Position numbers and translations under genes: made by a program
In this document: piece by piece, positions 1-11,929 of the stretch
How positions within the stretch are numbered: position 1 is the stretch's first letter
Layout: each line of letters starts with the position of its first letter
Notes under the pieces: model-generated
Seen by the model: only the letters and a program-made list of their open reading frames with translations
Told to the model about the DNA's origin: nothing
The model's database searches: none
Origin: Juglans regia
Lineage: Eukaryota; Streptophyta; Magnoliopsida; Fagales; Juglandaceae
Direction: 5' to 3'
Length of the DNA: 64,000 nucleotides
NCBI RefSeq assembly: GCF_001411555.2
Contig: NC_049908.1
Coordinates: 30,387,817-30,451,816, forward strand

Positions 1-1193
1 TCAAACTTTCTAACTTTTTTTTCTTACATTTTTTTCAAACTTTCAAACAAAATAAAATAAAAAATTCAATATTTTCAAATATCAAAATAAAAATAATATT
101 AAAAAATAATACTCTAACAATATTTTATTCAATTTTTAATTTTCATCTCTTAATTCACTATTCAAATCAAGCTTGTTTGTTTTCACAACTATTCTCATCT
201 TATCTCATATAATCATTATAATGTTTACAAATTTCTATACAAAATTAAATAAACAATTCAATTTTTTCAAATCTCAAAATAAAAATAATATTAAAATAAT
301 TTAATTTAATAATAATTTATTTAATTTTTTAACTTTTATCTTAATTTATTTCATCTCATCTCGTTTATAAAAACAAATGAGAGTGTCATATATATTAGCC
401 TAGAAACTTTGAGCCTAGAATACATGAATTAGAAGCGTCATTAAAGAAATATTATCTTAATCATTAAGTTAAAAAGAAGAAAAAAAAAAAAGAAAAAGAT
501 TGTTGTACCCATCATCAAGACCCTAGTCACTTTAGCTTTTTTCTTAAAAAATCCACGAGAGAGAGAGAGAGAGAGAGAATCTATAGACATAGATTTACAT
601 AGAAATTTTTGGAAAATTTACTATCACATACAAAATGTACTGATAAAGTGTACGGTAGTGTTTTTTATTAAAAAAAAAAGCATTTGTATGTTTATTATTT
701 AATATTTTTTTAAATATTCACAAAAATGTTTTAATAAAAAACAATAAAATATAACACCGATACCTTTTAAGTCCCTATTCTCATTTGATGTAGCATTACA
801 TATGGCAAAATAAAGAGAGTTTTTTAGTGCGTAATTATTTTGAAAAAGATAATATAGAATTTATATGAAAAAATTTGATTTTTTAATAAAAAAATAATAT
901 TTACAATCATGAAATGTGTAAGCGTTGTATATTACTTTTAAAAAAAGTAAATAAATATAGAATACATATAAAAAATTAATATTCTAATAATAAACCACTC
1001 TTTCTTAAAAACAGTGCGCATGCATCTCTAATCCATTATTATATCAATTATCAGTCTTTTTAGTAATAAATTTTACTATTTTTTAAAATAATTGGACAAT
1101 AATTGTACCATTAATCCAAAATAAATCAATGAGCAGTTCTATTGCTCTAAATTTTAAGATAGAGAGAGATTGATTGGACTATTACGGTGTTAC

Positions 1194-1523
1194 CTCTTCA
1201 AGCCTGAAAAGTGTGCCTCCCTGCTCATGTAATTCCTTGGATGACGACGATTCCAAAGTACACACCCCTTGGAAAAACCACTTGAGTTTTGGCAGCTCAT
1301 CAAGGCTTAGCAAAGTTAGGTTGGGGAATAAAAGCCTCGTTGATGTTGGATCTATCCCGTCTTCTCTCTGGACAATTTCCTCCAGCACCCCACAATTTGT
1401 TATCTTGAGAGACTTCAAATGCGTTAGACTTTTCAAACTCTCACATCCATTAACATTACTCCAAACATGCTTTATTTTGGGCAGGTGTTGCAGATGCAGT
1501 TCTTTCAAACTTGGGAAGGAAAG
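1194..1523 (-). CDS. NLR1 LRR exon in unit A1 (110 codons)
   Basis: This is the same short exon type as in unit A2, with an identical 110-residue product, the same acceptor context and a donor at 1193/1192. As the last array exon visible, it should splice to an exon left of the window, since translation past the donor stops after only three residues (VTP). Confidence 0.65.
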
Positions 1524-1893
1524 CTGCAGGATTAAGTCCCTCATATTATAAGTTAAAGACGCTCAAGATTTCAGTGCTTCAAATTTGAAAATAGGCAAAA
1601 TTAAACAGGAGAACAAGTGCATTATTAGCTATAATTTTTTTTATTGGACCAACTGTCGGGAATTAAGTCCCGACTAATTTTGACAATGCACATGTCCTTA
1701 ACAAAGCTTTTTATGTGTACTTCATATAACCTATCAAGGAAGAATTTCCAGTACGATAATTCCTAAAAGTTATTTACACTCAAGAAATTAAATAAATTTA
1801 GGAGGAACATACCATTAAGATGAATGCTCATGCCACTTGAGCCAATTTCTATAAGTTGGTCTCGAATTAAAGGACACTGTCTAACTATACTTC

Positions 1894-1932
<39 letters not shown>

Positions 1933-4900
1933 CCAAGCCTTTTGATATAGAGTACTTCTTTCTTTTGACTCTGTTTTTAGTCCTTAATTTGTTTTATTAA
2001 AAAAACTGATATCTATTACCTATGTAATTTTAGAAACATCTTCCTCGTATTCTAGTGAGCCATCTAATCACTTTGTTTTATTTTTTTATTTTATAAACCT
2101 ATTACAACCCTTTACATATTAAAAAGACTTTTGATTGTATTGTCTTTAAAAACTTGGAAAATATGTCAAATTAATTTCATTATTATGTAATCAGTTTTTT
2201 TATTTCAAAATCATTTTAGACATGCAAGTCCCATCTTATTTTTGTTTTCAAATTTAACTTTTATGCCCCAAGACTAAGTTGGCGTCTTCCGCCACAACCT
2301 AACAGAGGCGCATGCAATTATACTATGGTGTCTTCAAACTTTCTAACTTTTTTTTCTTACATTTTTTTCAAACTTTCAAACAAAATAAAATAAAAAATTC
2401 AATATTTTCAAATATCAAAATAAAAATAATATTAAAAAATAATACTCTAACAATATTTTATTCAATTTTTAATTTTCATCTCTTAATTCACTATTCAAAT
2501 CAAGCTTGTTTGTTTTCACAATTATTCTCATATTATTCAATATAATCATCATAATTTTTACAAATTCCTATACAAAATTAAATAAACAATTCAATTTTTT
2601 CAAATCTCAAAATAAAAATAATATTAAAATAATTTATTCTAATAATAATTTATTCAATTTTTAACTTTTATCTTAATTAATTTCATCTCATCTCATTTGT
2701 AGAAACAAATGAGCGTGTCATATATATTAGCCTAGAAGCTTTGAGCCTAGAATACATGAATTAGAAGCGTCATTAAAGAAATATTATCTTAATCATTAAG
2801 TTAAAAAGAAGGAAAAAAAAAAAAGATTGTTGTACCCATTATCAAGACCCAAGTCACTTTAGCTTTTTCCTTAAAAAATCCATGAGAGAGAGAGAGAATC
2901 TATAGACATAGATTTATATAGAAATTTTGGAAAATTTACTTTCACATACAAAATGTACTGATAAAATGTACGGTAGTGTTTTTTATTAAACAATAAAGCA
3001 TTTGTATGTTTATTATTTAATATTTTTTTAAATATTCACAAAAATGTTTTAATAAAAAACAAAAAAATGTAACACCGATACATTAAGTCCCTATTCTCGT
3101 TTGATGTAGCGTTACATATGGCAAAATATAGAGAATTTTTAAGTGCGCAATTATTTTAAAAAGATAATATAGAATTTATACGAAAAAAAAATGATTTTTT
3201 AATAAAAAAATAATATTTACAATCATGAAATGTGTAAGCGTTATACATTACTTTTGAAAAAAGTAAATAAATATAGGATACATATGAAAAATTAATATTC
3301 TAAAAATAAACCACTCTTTCTTAAAAATAGTGCGCATGCATCTCTAATCCATTACTATATCTAATATCACTCTTTTTAATAAAAAATTTTACTATTTTTT
3401 AAAATAACTGGACAATAATTGTACCATTAATCCAAAATAAATCAATGAGCAGTTCTATTGCTCTAAATTTTAAGATAGAGAGAGGTTGATCGAACTGTTA
3501 CTGTGTTACCTCATTAACCCCGAAAAGTGTGCCTCCCTGCTCATGTAATTCCTTAGATGACGACGATTCCAAATTATGCACCCCTTGAAAAAACCGCTTG
3601 AGTTTTGGCAACCCATCAAGGCTTAGCAAAGTTAGGCTAGTGAATAAAATCCTCGTTGTTGGATCCGTCCCGTCTTTTCTCTGGACAATTTCCTCCAGTA
3701 CCTCACAATTTCTTATATTGAGAGACTTCAATTGCGTTAGACTTGTAGCCACTGCGGCTGCTGGAAACAAACTTTTCAAATTCTCACATCTGGCAACATA
3801 TAAATCAAGTAGATCTGGAAACTTGAAGATTTCTTTACTCCAAACATGCTTTATTTTGGGCAGACCTACCAGCTGCAGGGTTTTCAAATTAGGGAAGGAA
3901 AACTGCAGGATTAAGTCCATCATGTTAGTTAAAAACTCAAGATTTCAGTGCTTTGAATTTGAAAATAGGAAAAATTAAACAGGGGAACAAGTTTATTATT
4001 AGCTATAATTTTTTTTTATTGGACCAACTATTGAGAATTAAGTTCCAACTAATTTCGAGGACGCACATGTCCTTTTTTACGTGTATTTCATATAACTCGA
4101 GTAAAAGTTTACTCAAGGAAAGGTTTCCCAAGACAATAATTCCTAAAAGTTATTTACACTCAATAATTTAAACTTTAAATTTCGAAGGAACATACTATTA
4201 AAGGACATTGTCTAACTATACTTTATTATATATATATATATATATAATATATTCCAAGCCTTTTGATATAGAGTACTTCTTTCTTTTGACTCTGATTTTA
4301 GTCCTTAATTTGTTTTATTAAGAAAAATGATATCTATTACCTATGTAATTTTAGAAACATCTTCCTCGTATTCTCAACGGAGCTCCCAAGGATACAAAGT
4401 CATTATATCATGCCATTGTAAATATTCATTTGCGATGCTATAATAGTTCACAAAAATATGTCAAATTCCATATTTATGCAATGAGCTTTTTTATTTGAAA
4501 ACTATTTTAGAAAAGTTTCATCTTATTTTTTCAAATCTAACATTTATGACTCAAGACTATGGTGTCTTCAAACTTTCTAACTTTTTTTTCTTACATTTTT
4601 TTCAAACTTTCAAACAAAATAAAATAAAAAATTCAATATTTTCAAATATCAAAATAAAAATAATATTAAAAAATAATACTCTAACAATATTTTATTCAAT
4701 TTTTAATTTTCATCTCTTAATTCACTATTCAAATCAAGCTTGTTTGTTTTCACAACTATTCTCATATTATTCAATATAATCATTATAATTTTTACAAATT
4801 CCTATACAAAATTAAATAAACAATTCAATTTTTTCAAATCTCAAAATAAAAATAATATTAAAATAATTTATTCTAATAATAATTTATTCAATTTTTAACT

Positions 4901-7900
4901 TTTATCTTAATTAATTTCATCTCATCTCATTTGTAGAAACAAATGAGCGTGTCATATATATTAGCCTAGAAGCTTTGAGCCTAGAATACATGAATTAGAA
5001 GCGTCATTAAAGAAATATTATCTTAATCATTAAGTTAAAAAGAAGGAAAAAAAAAAAAAAGATTGTTGTACCCATTATCAAGACCCAAGTCACTTTAGCT
5101 TTTTCCTAAAAAAATCCACGAGAGAGAGAGAGAGAGAATCTATAGACATAGATTTATATAGAAATTTTGGAAAATTTACTTTCACATACAAAATGTACTG
5201 ATAAAATGTACGGTAGTGTTTTTTATTAAAAAAAAAAGCATTTGTATGTTTATTATTTAATATTTTTTTAAATATTCACAAAAATGTTTTAATAAAAAAC
5301 AAAAAAATGTAACACCGATACATTTTAAGTCCCTATTCTCGTTTGATGTAGCGTTACATATGGCAAAATATAGAGAATTTTTAAGTGCGCAATTATTTTG
5401 AAAAATATAATATAGAATTTATACGAAAAAAAATGATTTTTTAATAAAAAAATAATATTTACAATCATGACTTGTATAAGCGTTATACATTACTTTTGAA
5501 AAAAGTAAATAAATATAGAATACATATGAAAAATTAATATTCTAATAATAAACCACTCTTTCTTAAAAATAGTGCGCATGCATCTCTAATCCATTACTAT
5601 ATCTAATATCACTCTTTTTAATAATAAATTTTACTATTTTTTAAAATAACTGGACAATAATTGTACCATTAATCCAAAATAAATCAATGTGCAGCTCTAT
5701 TGCTCTAAATTTTAAGATAGAGAGAGGTTGATCGAACTGTTATGGTGTTACCTCATTAACCCCGAAAAGTGTGCCTCCCTGCTCATGTAATTCCTTAGAT
5801 GACGACGATTCCAAAGTATGCACCCCTTGAAAAAACCGCTTGAGTTTTGGCAACCCATGAAGGCTTAGCAAAGTTAGGCTAGTGAGTAAAAACCTCGTTG
5901 TTGGATCCGTCCCGTCTTCTCTCTGGACAATTTCCTCGAGTACCTTACAATTTCTCATATCGAGATACTTCAATTGCGTTAGACTTGTTGCCACTACGGC
6001 TGCTGGAAACAAACTTTTCAAATTCTCACATCTGGCAACACGTAAAGTAAGTAGATCTGGAAACCTGAAGATTTCTTTACTCCAAACATGCTTTATTTTG
6101 GGCAGACCTACCAGCTGCAGGGTTTTCAAACTAGGGAAGGAAAACTGCAGGATTAAGTCCATCATGTTAGTTAAAAACTAAGATTTCAGTGCTTTGAATT
6201 TGAAAATAGGAAAAATTAAACAGGGGAACAAGTTTATTATTAGCTATAATTTTTTTTTATTGGACCAACTATTGAGAATTGAGTTCCAACTAATTTCGAG
6301 GACGCACATGTCCTTTTTTATGTGTATTTCATATAACTCGAGTAAAAGTTTACTCAAGGAAAGGTTTCCCAAGACAATAATTCCTAAAAGTTATTTACAC
6401 TCAATAATTTAAACTTTAAATTTCGAAGGAACATACTATTAAAGGACATTGTCTAACTATACTTTATTATATATATATATATATATAATATATTCCAAGC
6501 CTTTTGATATAGAGTACTTCTTTCTTTTGACTCTGATTTTAGTCCTTAATTTGTTTTATTAAGAAAAATGATATCTATCACCTATGTAATTTTAGAAACA
6601 TCTTCCTCGTATTCTCAACGGAGCTCCCAAGGATACAAAGTCATTATATCATGCCATTGTAAATATTCATTTGCGATGCTATAATAGTTGACAAAAATAT
6701 GTCAAATTCCATATTTATGCAATGAGCTTTTTTATTTGAAAACTATTTTAGAAAAGTTCCATCTTATTTTTTCAAATCTAACATTTATGACTCAAGACTA
6801 TGGTGTCTTCAAACTTTCTAACTTTTTTTTCTTACATTTTTTTCAAACTTTCAAACAAAATAAAATAAAAGATTCAATATTTTCAAATATCAAAATAAAA
6901 ATAATATTAAAAAATAATACTCTAACAATATTTTATTCAATTTTTAATTTTCATCTCTTAATTCACTATTCAAATCAAGCTTGTTTGTTTTCACAACTAT
7001 TCTCATATTATTCAATATAATCATTATAATTTTTACAAATTCCTATACAAAATTAAATAAACAATTCAATTTTTTCAAATCTCAAAATAAAAATAATATT
7101 AAAATAATTTATTCTAATAATAATTTATTTAATTTTTTAACTTTTATCTTAATTTATTTCATCTCATCTTGTTTGTAAAAACAAATGAGAGTGTCATATA
7201 TATTAGCCTAGAAACTTTGAGCCTAGAATACATGAATTAGAAGCGTCATTAAAGTAATATTATCTTAATCATTAAGTTAAAAAGAAGAAAAAAAAAAGAA
7301 AAAGACCGTTGTACCCATCATTAAGACCCAAGTCACTTTAGCTTTTTCCTTAAAAAATCCACGAGAGAGAGAAAGAGAATCTATAGATATAGATTTACAT
7401 AGAAATGTTTGGAAAATTTACTTTCACATACAAAATGTACTGATAAAGTGTACGGTAGTGTTTTTTATTAAAAAAAAAAAACCATTTGTACGTTTATTGT
7501 ATAATATTTTTTTAAATATTCACAAAAATGTTTTAATAAAAAACAATAAAATATAACACCGATACCTTTTAAGTCCCTATTCTCATTTGATGTAGCATTA
7601 CATATGGCAAAATAAAGAGAGTTTTTTAGTGCGTAATTATTTTGAAAAAGATAATATAGAATTTATATGAAAAAATTTGATTTTTTAATAAAAAAATAAT
7701 ATTTACAATCATGAAATGTGTAAGCGTTGTATATTACTTTTAAAAAAAGTAAATAAATATAGAATACATATAAAAAATTAATATTCTAATAATAAACCAC
7801 TCTTTCTTAAAAACAGTGCGCATGCATCTCTAATCCATTATTATATCAATTATCAGTCTTTTTAGTAATAAATTTTACTATTTTTTAAAATAATTGGACA

Positions 7901-10900
7901 ATAATTGTACCATTAATCCAAAATAAATCAATGAGCAGTTCTATTGCTCTAAATTTTAAGATAGAGAGAGATTGATTGGACTATTACGGTGTTACCTCTT
8001 CAAGCCTGAAAAGTGTGCCTCCCTGCTCATGTAATTCCTTGGATGACGACGATTCCAAAGTACACACCCCTTGGAAAAACCACTTGAGTTTTGGCAGCTC
8101 ATCAAGGCTTAGCAAAGTTAGGTTGGGGAATAAAAGCCTCGTTGATGTTGGATCTATCCCGTCTTCTCTCTGGACAATTTCCTCCAGCACCCCACAATTT
8201 GTTATCTTGAGAGACTTCAAATGCGTTAGACTTTTCAAACTCTCACATCCATTAACATTACTCCAAACATGCTTTATTTTGGGCAGGTGTTGCAGATGCA
8301 GTTCTTTCAAACTTGGGAAGGAAAGCTGCAGGATTAAGTCCCTCATATTATAAGTTAAAGACGCTCAAGATTTCAGTGCTTCAAATTTGAAAATAGGCAA
8401 AATTAAACAGGAGAACAAGTGCATTATTAGCTATAATTTTTTTTATTGGACCAACTGTCGGGAATTAAGTCCCGACTAATTTTGACAATGCACATGTCCT
8501 TAACAAAGCTTTTTATGTGTACTTCATATAACCTATCAAGGAAGAATTTCCAGTACGATAATTCCTAAAAGTTATTTACACTCAAGAAATTAAACAAATT
8601 TTGGAGGAACATACCATTAAGATGAATGCTCATACCACTTGAGCCAATTTCTACAATTTGGTCTCGAATTAAAGAACACTGTCTAACTATACTTCATTAT
8701 ATATATAATAAATATTCCAAGCCTTTTGATATAGAGTACTTCTTTCTTTTGACTCTGTTTTTAGTCCTTAATTTGTTTTATTAAAAAAAATGATATCTAT
8801 TACCTATGTAATGTTAGAAACATCTTCCTCGTATTCTAGTGAGCCATCTAATCACTTTCTTTTATTTTTTATTTTATAAACCTATTACAACCCTTTTCAT
8901 ATTAAAAATACTTTTGATTGTATTGTCTTTAAAAACACTTGGAAAATATGTCAAATTAATTTCATTATTATGTAATCAGTTTTTTTATTTCAAAATCATT
9001 TTAGACATGCAAGTCCCATCTTATTTTTGTTTTCAAATTTAACTTTTATACCCCAAGACTAAGCTGGCTTCTTCCGCCACAACCTAACAGCGGCGCATGC
9101 AATTATACTCTGGGCACGGGGAATGCCAACTAAATCATGTTTATGCTTATGGTGTGCTTGACAAATGATTTACATGGACTTGTGTAAATGTACCTGATGA
9201 TGTAGAAGCGGCACCTGAAGATCATGGTTGTTGCCTTCCGAATTGGTTTCTCTTGTGCTTAAGAAGCTCACGAGCTTTGGAAGATCCCATAGCTCCAAGG
9301 TTTGCAGTCGACAAAACACCTCTTCTATTCCGTGATCTTCTTCTTCTTTCACGAATATTGCACCCAAGTTGTTGCATCTTCTTATCCTCAATTCTTCAAG
9401 TAGTGAAAGGCCTCTGGCTATCGATAATGAGAAGATAAATCTTAATTTCTCACAGTTATCCACCTCTAAAACTTTCAAGTATTTGAAGGATGTCCTCAAC
9501 TCAGAGAGATGCATAATAATATCATTATTTTGGATATGGAGATGCTTCAGTTGTTGAAAATCTTCTCTATCTAATTCATATAAGACACTCTTAGTACTGT
9601 TCGACTCGTCTAAATAAAGATATTCTGTCCCCTTCAGTAGCATTTTGATCCCAAAGTCCAATTGGAAGTTGCTCATATTCAGTTTGAGTTCTAACGTTCT
9701 TGAGAAGGCGGCCATATAAAAAATGTGATGCCCATCCTGGCCATCTCCAATGCGTATCTTGTATCTCTCAAGCTCTTTTGAAAACAAATCTTTCGGTAGC
9801 TTGTTGGCAACTTCAATAATATCTATCTCTAAGGTGATCAAATCTGACAAATGCTTTAGCTCTGCAAGGCTAGCATTTTTTCCTTCATTATTGGGTCCTT
9901 CAACCTCCCATTGGACTTTGATGTTTCGCATATACAATTCTTCTAACTTGACCAAGCTTGACAAGACATTAGGAGGAATCACTTTAAGTTCGGAACAATT
10001 GGTCAAATCCAATAACCGCAAACCAGTCAATGACCCTATTTCTCCTGGCAAGTTTGAAATGTCAGAACTAGCAAGACTAAGAATTACTAAAGTCTTGAGT
10101 TTTCCAATCCAATGAATATCTTCCAACTTACATCCATCTAGACACAATGTTTGTAGGTTTGCAAGTGGCAAAAGTGATGAAAGTTGTATATTTGTCAAAC
10201 TCAAAACTTCGAGCTTCTCCATCCCTTGGAAGAAAATGTCTTCAAGCTTGTCCATCCCTTGCAAGGAGCTGCTTGGGGTTTCCGGATATCGAGGTTTACA
10301 CTGGACATGAAAGTATCTTAATTTAGGAGATTCTATTTTATTGGGATATTTATGGATATGCTCTCCACCATGAATAGAGAGCGCCTCGCATCTTTTTAGT
10401 GAATCCACATTTGGCCATGTTTTTGGCCCACCATCGCCTCTCATGACAAACATATTATGATCATTTGACGCAATGTTTGTAGCGACGTGACGAACAACAT
10501 CATGCATGTAAAATTCCTCTGAGCTACGAGGACTTTGTAGAAGCAAACAAGCATCTTGGAGCTTGCTAACTAAATATTCTAGTCTGTTTCTTGCTCCATC
10601 CAATGTATGAATGCCATGGAATAAACACAGACTGAAACCATATCTCAACAAGTCCCGATAGGAAATGTAGTAACCTTGTCGAGCACAAAGCAAAAAGAGG
10701 GATTGGAGCTCTCTTCCAACAAGATGTTTATAGCTCAGTTGTATACAAGTATATACGGGTGACCATATTTCTGTGTCATGTTCTGGAGGGGGTCTTGTTA
10801 GTTGCTCCAAGGCATCCTTCCAAATTTTCAAATTCTTATGATCCTTTAATGCCCTAGAAACTGTTACAAGTGCAATAGGAAGACCTCCACATGCTGTAGC

Positions 10901-11929
10901 TACCTTAATTGCTTCGTTTCGCAAATCAAGATCATCTTTGACAGAATCACCTGCCATCTTTTCGAATAAGTTCCATGCTTCTTGTTCTCCTAAAATGTCG
11001 AGTTTAAAGTTGTTCTCTTCGGTGACCATCTCAGAAGATAGTACATGTCGATCTCTGGATGTGAGTAGTACTTTGCATCTTTCGGAAGGAATAATTCCTA
11101 TTTCCTCCAAATCAAGTCGCTTCCATATATCATCCAAGATAACAAGTATCTTTTTCTCCTTGTCTTTTTCTAACCTCGCCCGTAGATGGCCTGCTCTTAC
11201 CATTTCAGTTTTACAATTAGGATCAAGCTTTAGATCTAGCATGTCTGCAATTTCTTCTTGAATTCGACTTAGGTTTGGGCTGTCTGTCACATTTGCCTTA
11301 GCCACCTCATCGAAGAAGCTTTCTTCCTTGGCTTTCTTGAAAATTTCTTTCATAAGTGTACTCTTTCCAACTCCAGGTGACCCCCACACGCCGATCTTGT
11401 TGATATTAGCATCTCCCAATGCCGCCATAATTCTCTTCGTAATTAATATCCTCGAATCCAAAGTCATGTAATCCACGTTTGTTGGAGTCACTATTTCTTG
11501 AGCAGCAGGACGATAGGAAACTCCGTCGACGAGGTTTGGCTTTTCTTTAAGAAGTTTTGTAATATTATCCACCATCTCCTTTGCTTCCCGGCTTATCTGA
11601 TGTCGTTGCTTCAAGTTCAGGCATGACGCATTAGAGTTCCTCGATTCCTCTTCTTCTTCACCTCCACCAAGTTCCTTGGTGGCCAATTGATGTATCATAC
11701 CATCCACCTTTGACAACCACGTTTTTACATCATTGTGAATTTCATCGCCGTTATTTGAAGCAGTGTCAACGTCGTGTTGAACCCTGTTCTTAGCATCACG
11801 CAACGTCTTCTCCAGCTCCTTCAGATTCTCCATGTTGCTCTTGTAGTGACATGAATAACATAGCCACTGTCCAACTGGTCTAATAGTGTACTTTGTAATT
11901 TCTGCTGCAACTGCAATAACGATATCCAT
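1194..11929 (-). CDS. CC-NBS-LRR disease resistance protein NLR1 (multi-exon, 3' end beyond window)
   Basis: This is an intracellular immune receptor of the RPS2/At4g27190-like class. I propose exons 9194-11929 (912 codons), 7996-8325 (110), 5752-6144 (131), 3510-3902 (131) and 1194-1523 (110), giving 1394 codons inside the window, all joined in phase 0 at GT/AG borders. In exon 1, an N-terminal coiled-coil-like region (about 1-120) is followed by a P-loop GSPGVGKST (183-191), kinase-2 ILVILDDIW (261-269), RNBS-B CKVLLTSR (285-292), CGGLPIAL (347-354), MHDVV (475-479) and LRRs from about 550. The start is the first ATG before the MDIVIAVAAE N-terminus, which aligns with NLR2. A donor lies at 1193/1192 after the last exon seen, so the gene should continue to the left. 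The exon chain is inferred from splice sites and frame, not from transcripts. The downstream units could instead be partly spliced or unused. Confidence 0.75.
3510..3902 (-). CDS. NLR1 LRR exon in unit B1 (131 codons)
   Basis: This is the same exon type as in unit B2: a phase-0 exon opening FSFPNLKTLQLVGL after a CCTGCAG acceptor and closing LFGVNE before a GT donor at 3509/3508. No stop codons are present. The differences from B2 are scattered single substitutions in both exon and intron, so B1 and B2 are a tandem duplicate pair rather than an exact copy. Confidence 0.7.
5752..6144 (-). CDS. NLR1 LRR exon in unit B2 (131 codons)
   Basis: This phase-0 exon lies between a CCTGCAG acceptor and a GAG/GTAACACC donor. 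It begins FSFPSLKTLQLVGL and ends LFGVNE. It contains LRR cores KIKHVW, CENLKSLFPAA, LTQLKYLDMRNCKVLEEIV and LPKLKRFF. It matches unit B1 closely; substitutions include S/N in FPSL, R/K after EIF, and a few others. In the full-length NLR2 exons the FF(P)GVHTLE segment is followed by about 35 further residues, whereas here the exon is shortened to ...SSSSKELHEQGGTLF. Confidence 0.7.
7996..8325 (-). CDS. NLR1 LRR exon in unit A2 (110 codons)
   Basis: The exon opens after a CCTGCAG acceptor with LSFPSLKELHLQHL, the same FPSL... opening seen at every NLR2 LRR exon. It closes with ...LFRLEE before a GTAACA donor (7995/7994). It encodes short C-terminal-type LRRs (LPKIKHVW, LKSLKITNCGVLEEIV, LTLLSLDELPKLKWFF). 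Compared with unit B exons it lacks 21 codons in the middle, the stretch that encodes the CENLKSLFPAA LRR. It is phase 0 at both ends and free of stops. Its protein is identical to that of unit A1, 6.8 kb away. Confidence 0.7.
9194..11929 (-). CDS. NLR1 exon 1: coiled coil, NB-ARC and first LRRs
   Basis: The open frame runs 2736 bases and ends at ...LLHHQ, followed directly by a GTACAT donor (9193/9192). Read-through would add only seven residues before a stop at 9170. The nucleotide-binding switch is complete. The P-loop carries Ser rather than the usual second Thr (GKST), kinase-2 keeps both Asp residues, and the ARC2 motif is MHDVV. LRR-like segments follow (for example LANLQTLCLDGCKLEDI and IGSLTGLRLLDLTNCSEL). 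The exon-end context (HHQ, then a phase-0 donor) matches NLR2 exon 1 (HEQ, then GTATGC), which supports the same gene architecture. Confidence 0.9.

Larger units (their letters stand above)
1..9109. repeat. Four-unit tandem array (A1-B1-B2-A2), each unit carrying one LRR exon
   Basis: Units are A1 1-2324 (missing only about 9 bases at its left end), B1 2325-4558, B2 4559-6799 and A2 6800-9109. Each opens with the same T-rich stretch (ttcaaactttctaac), then a GA microsatellite, intron DNA, the LRR exon on the minus strand, and a short AT microsatellite. The A units share a tail ending gcatgcaattatact. The B units share a different tail ending tcaagact. The AT microsatellite differs in length between units (about 1894-1928 in A1; 4227-4250, 6469-6492 and 8698-8709 in the others). 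Short ATG-initiated frames on the plus strand inside the units recur only because the units recur. Confidence 0.9.

Noticed and set aside
2312..7178. Repeated 65-110 residue frames rich in F, N, K and I (SNFFFLHFFQTF type)
   Set aside because: They are translations of AT-rich intron DNA in the tandem units, with a composition unlike protein.
1174..8353. Plus-strand frames of about 125 and 99 residues across the LRR exons
   Set aside because: They are antisense to the splice-competent LRR exons and recur only because the units recur. They show no domain of their own.
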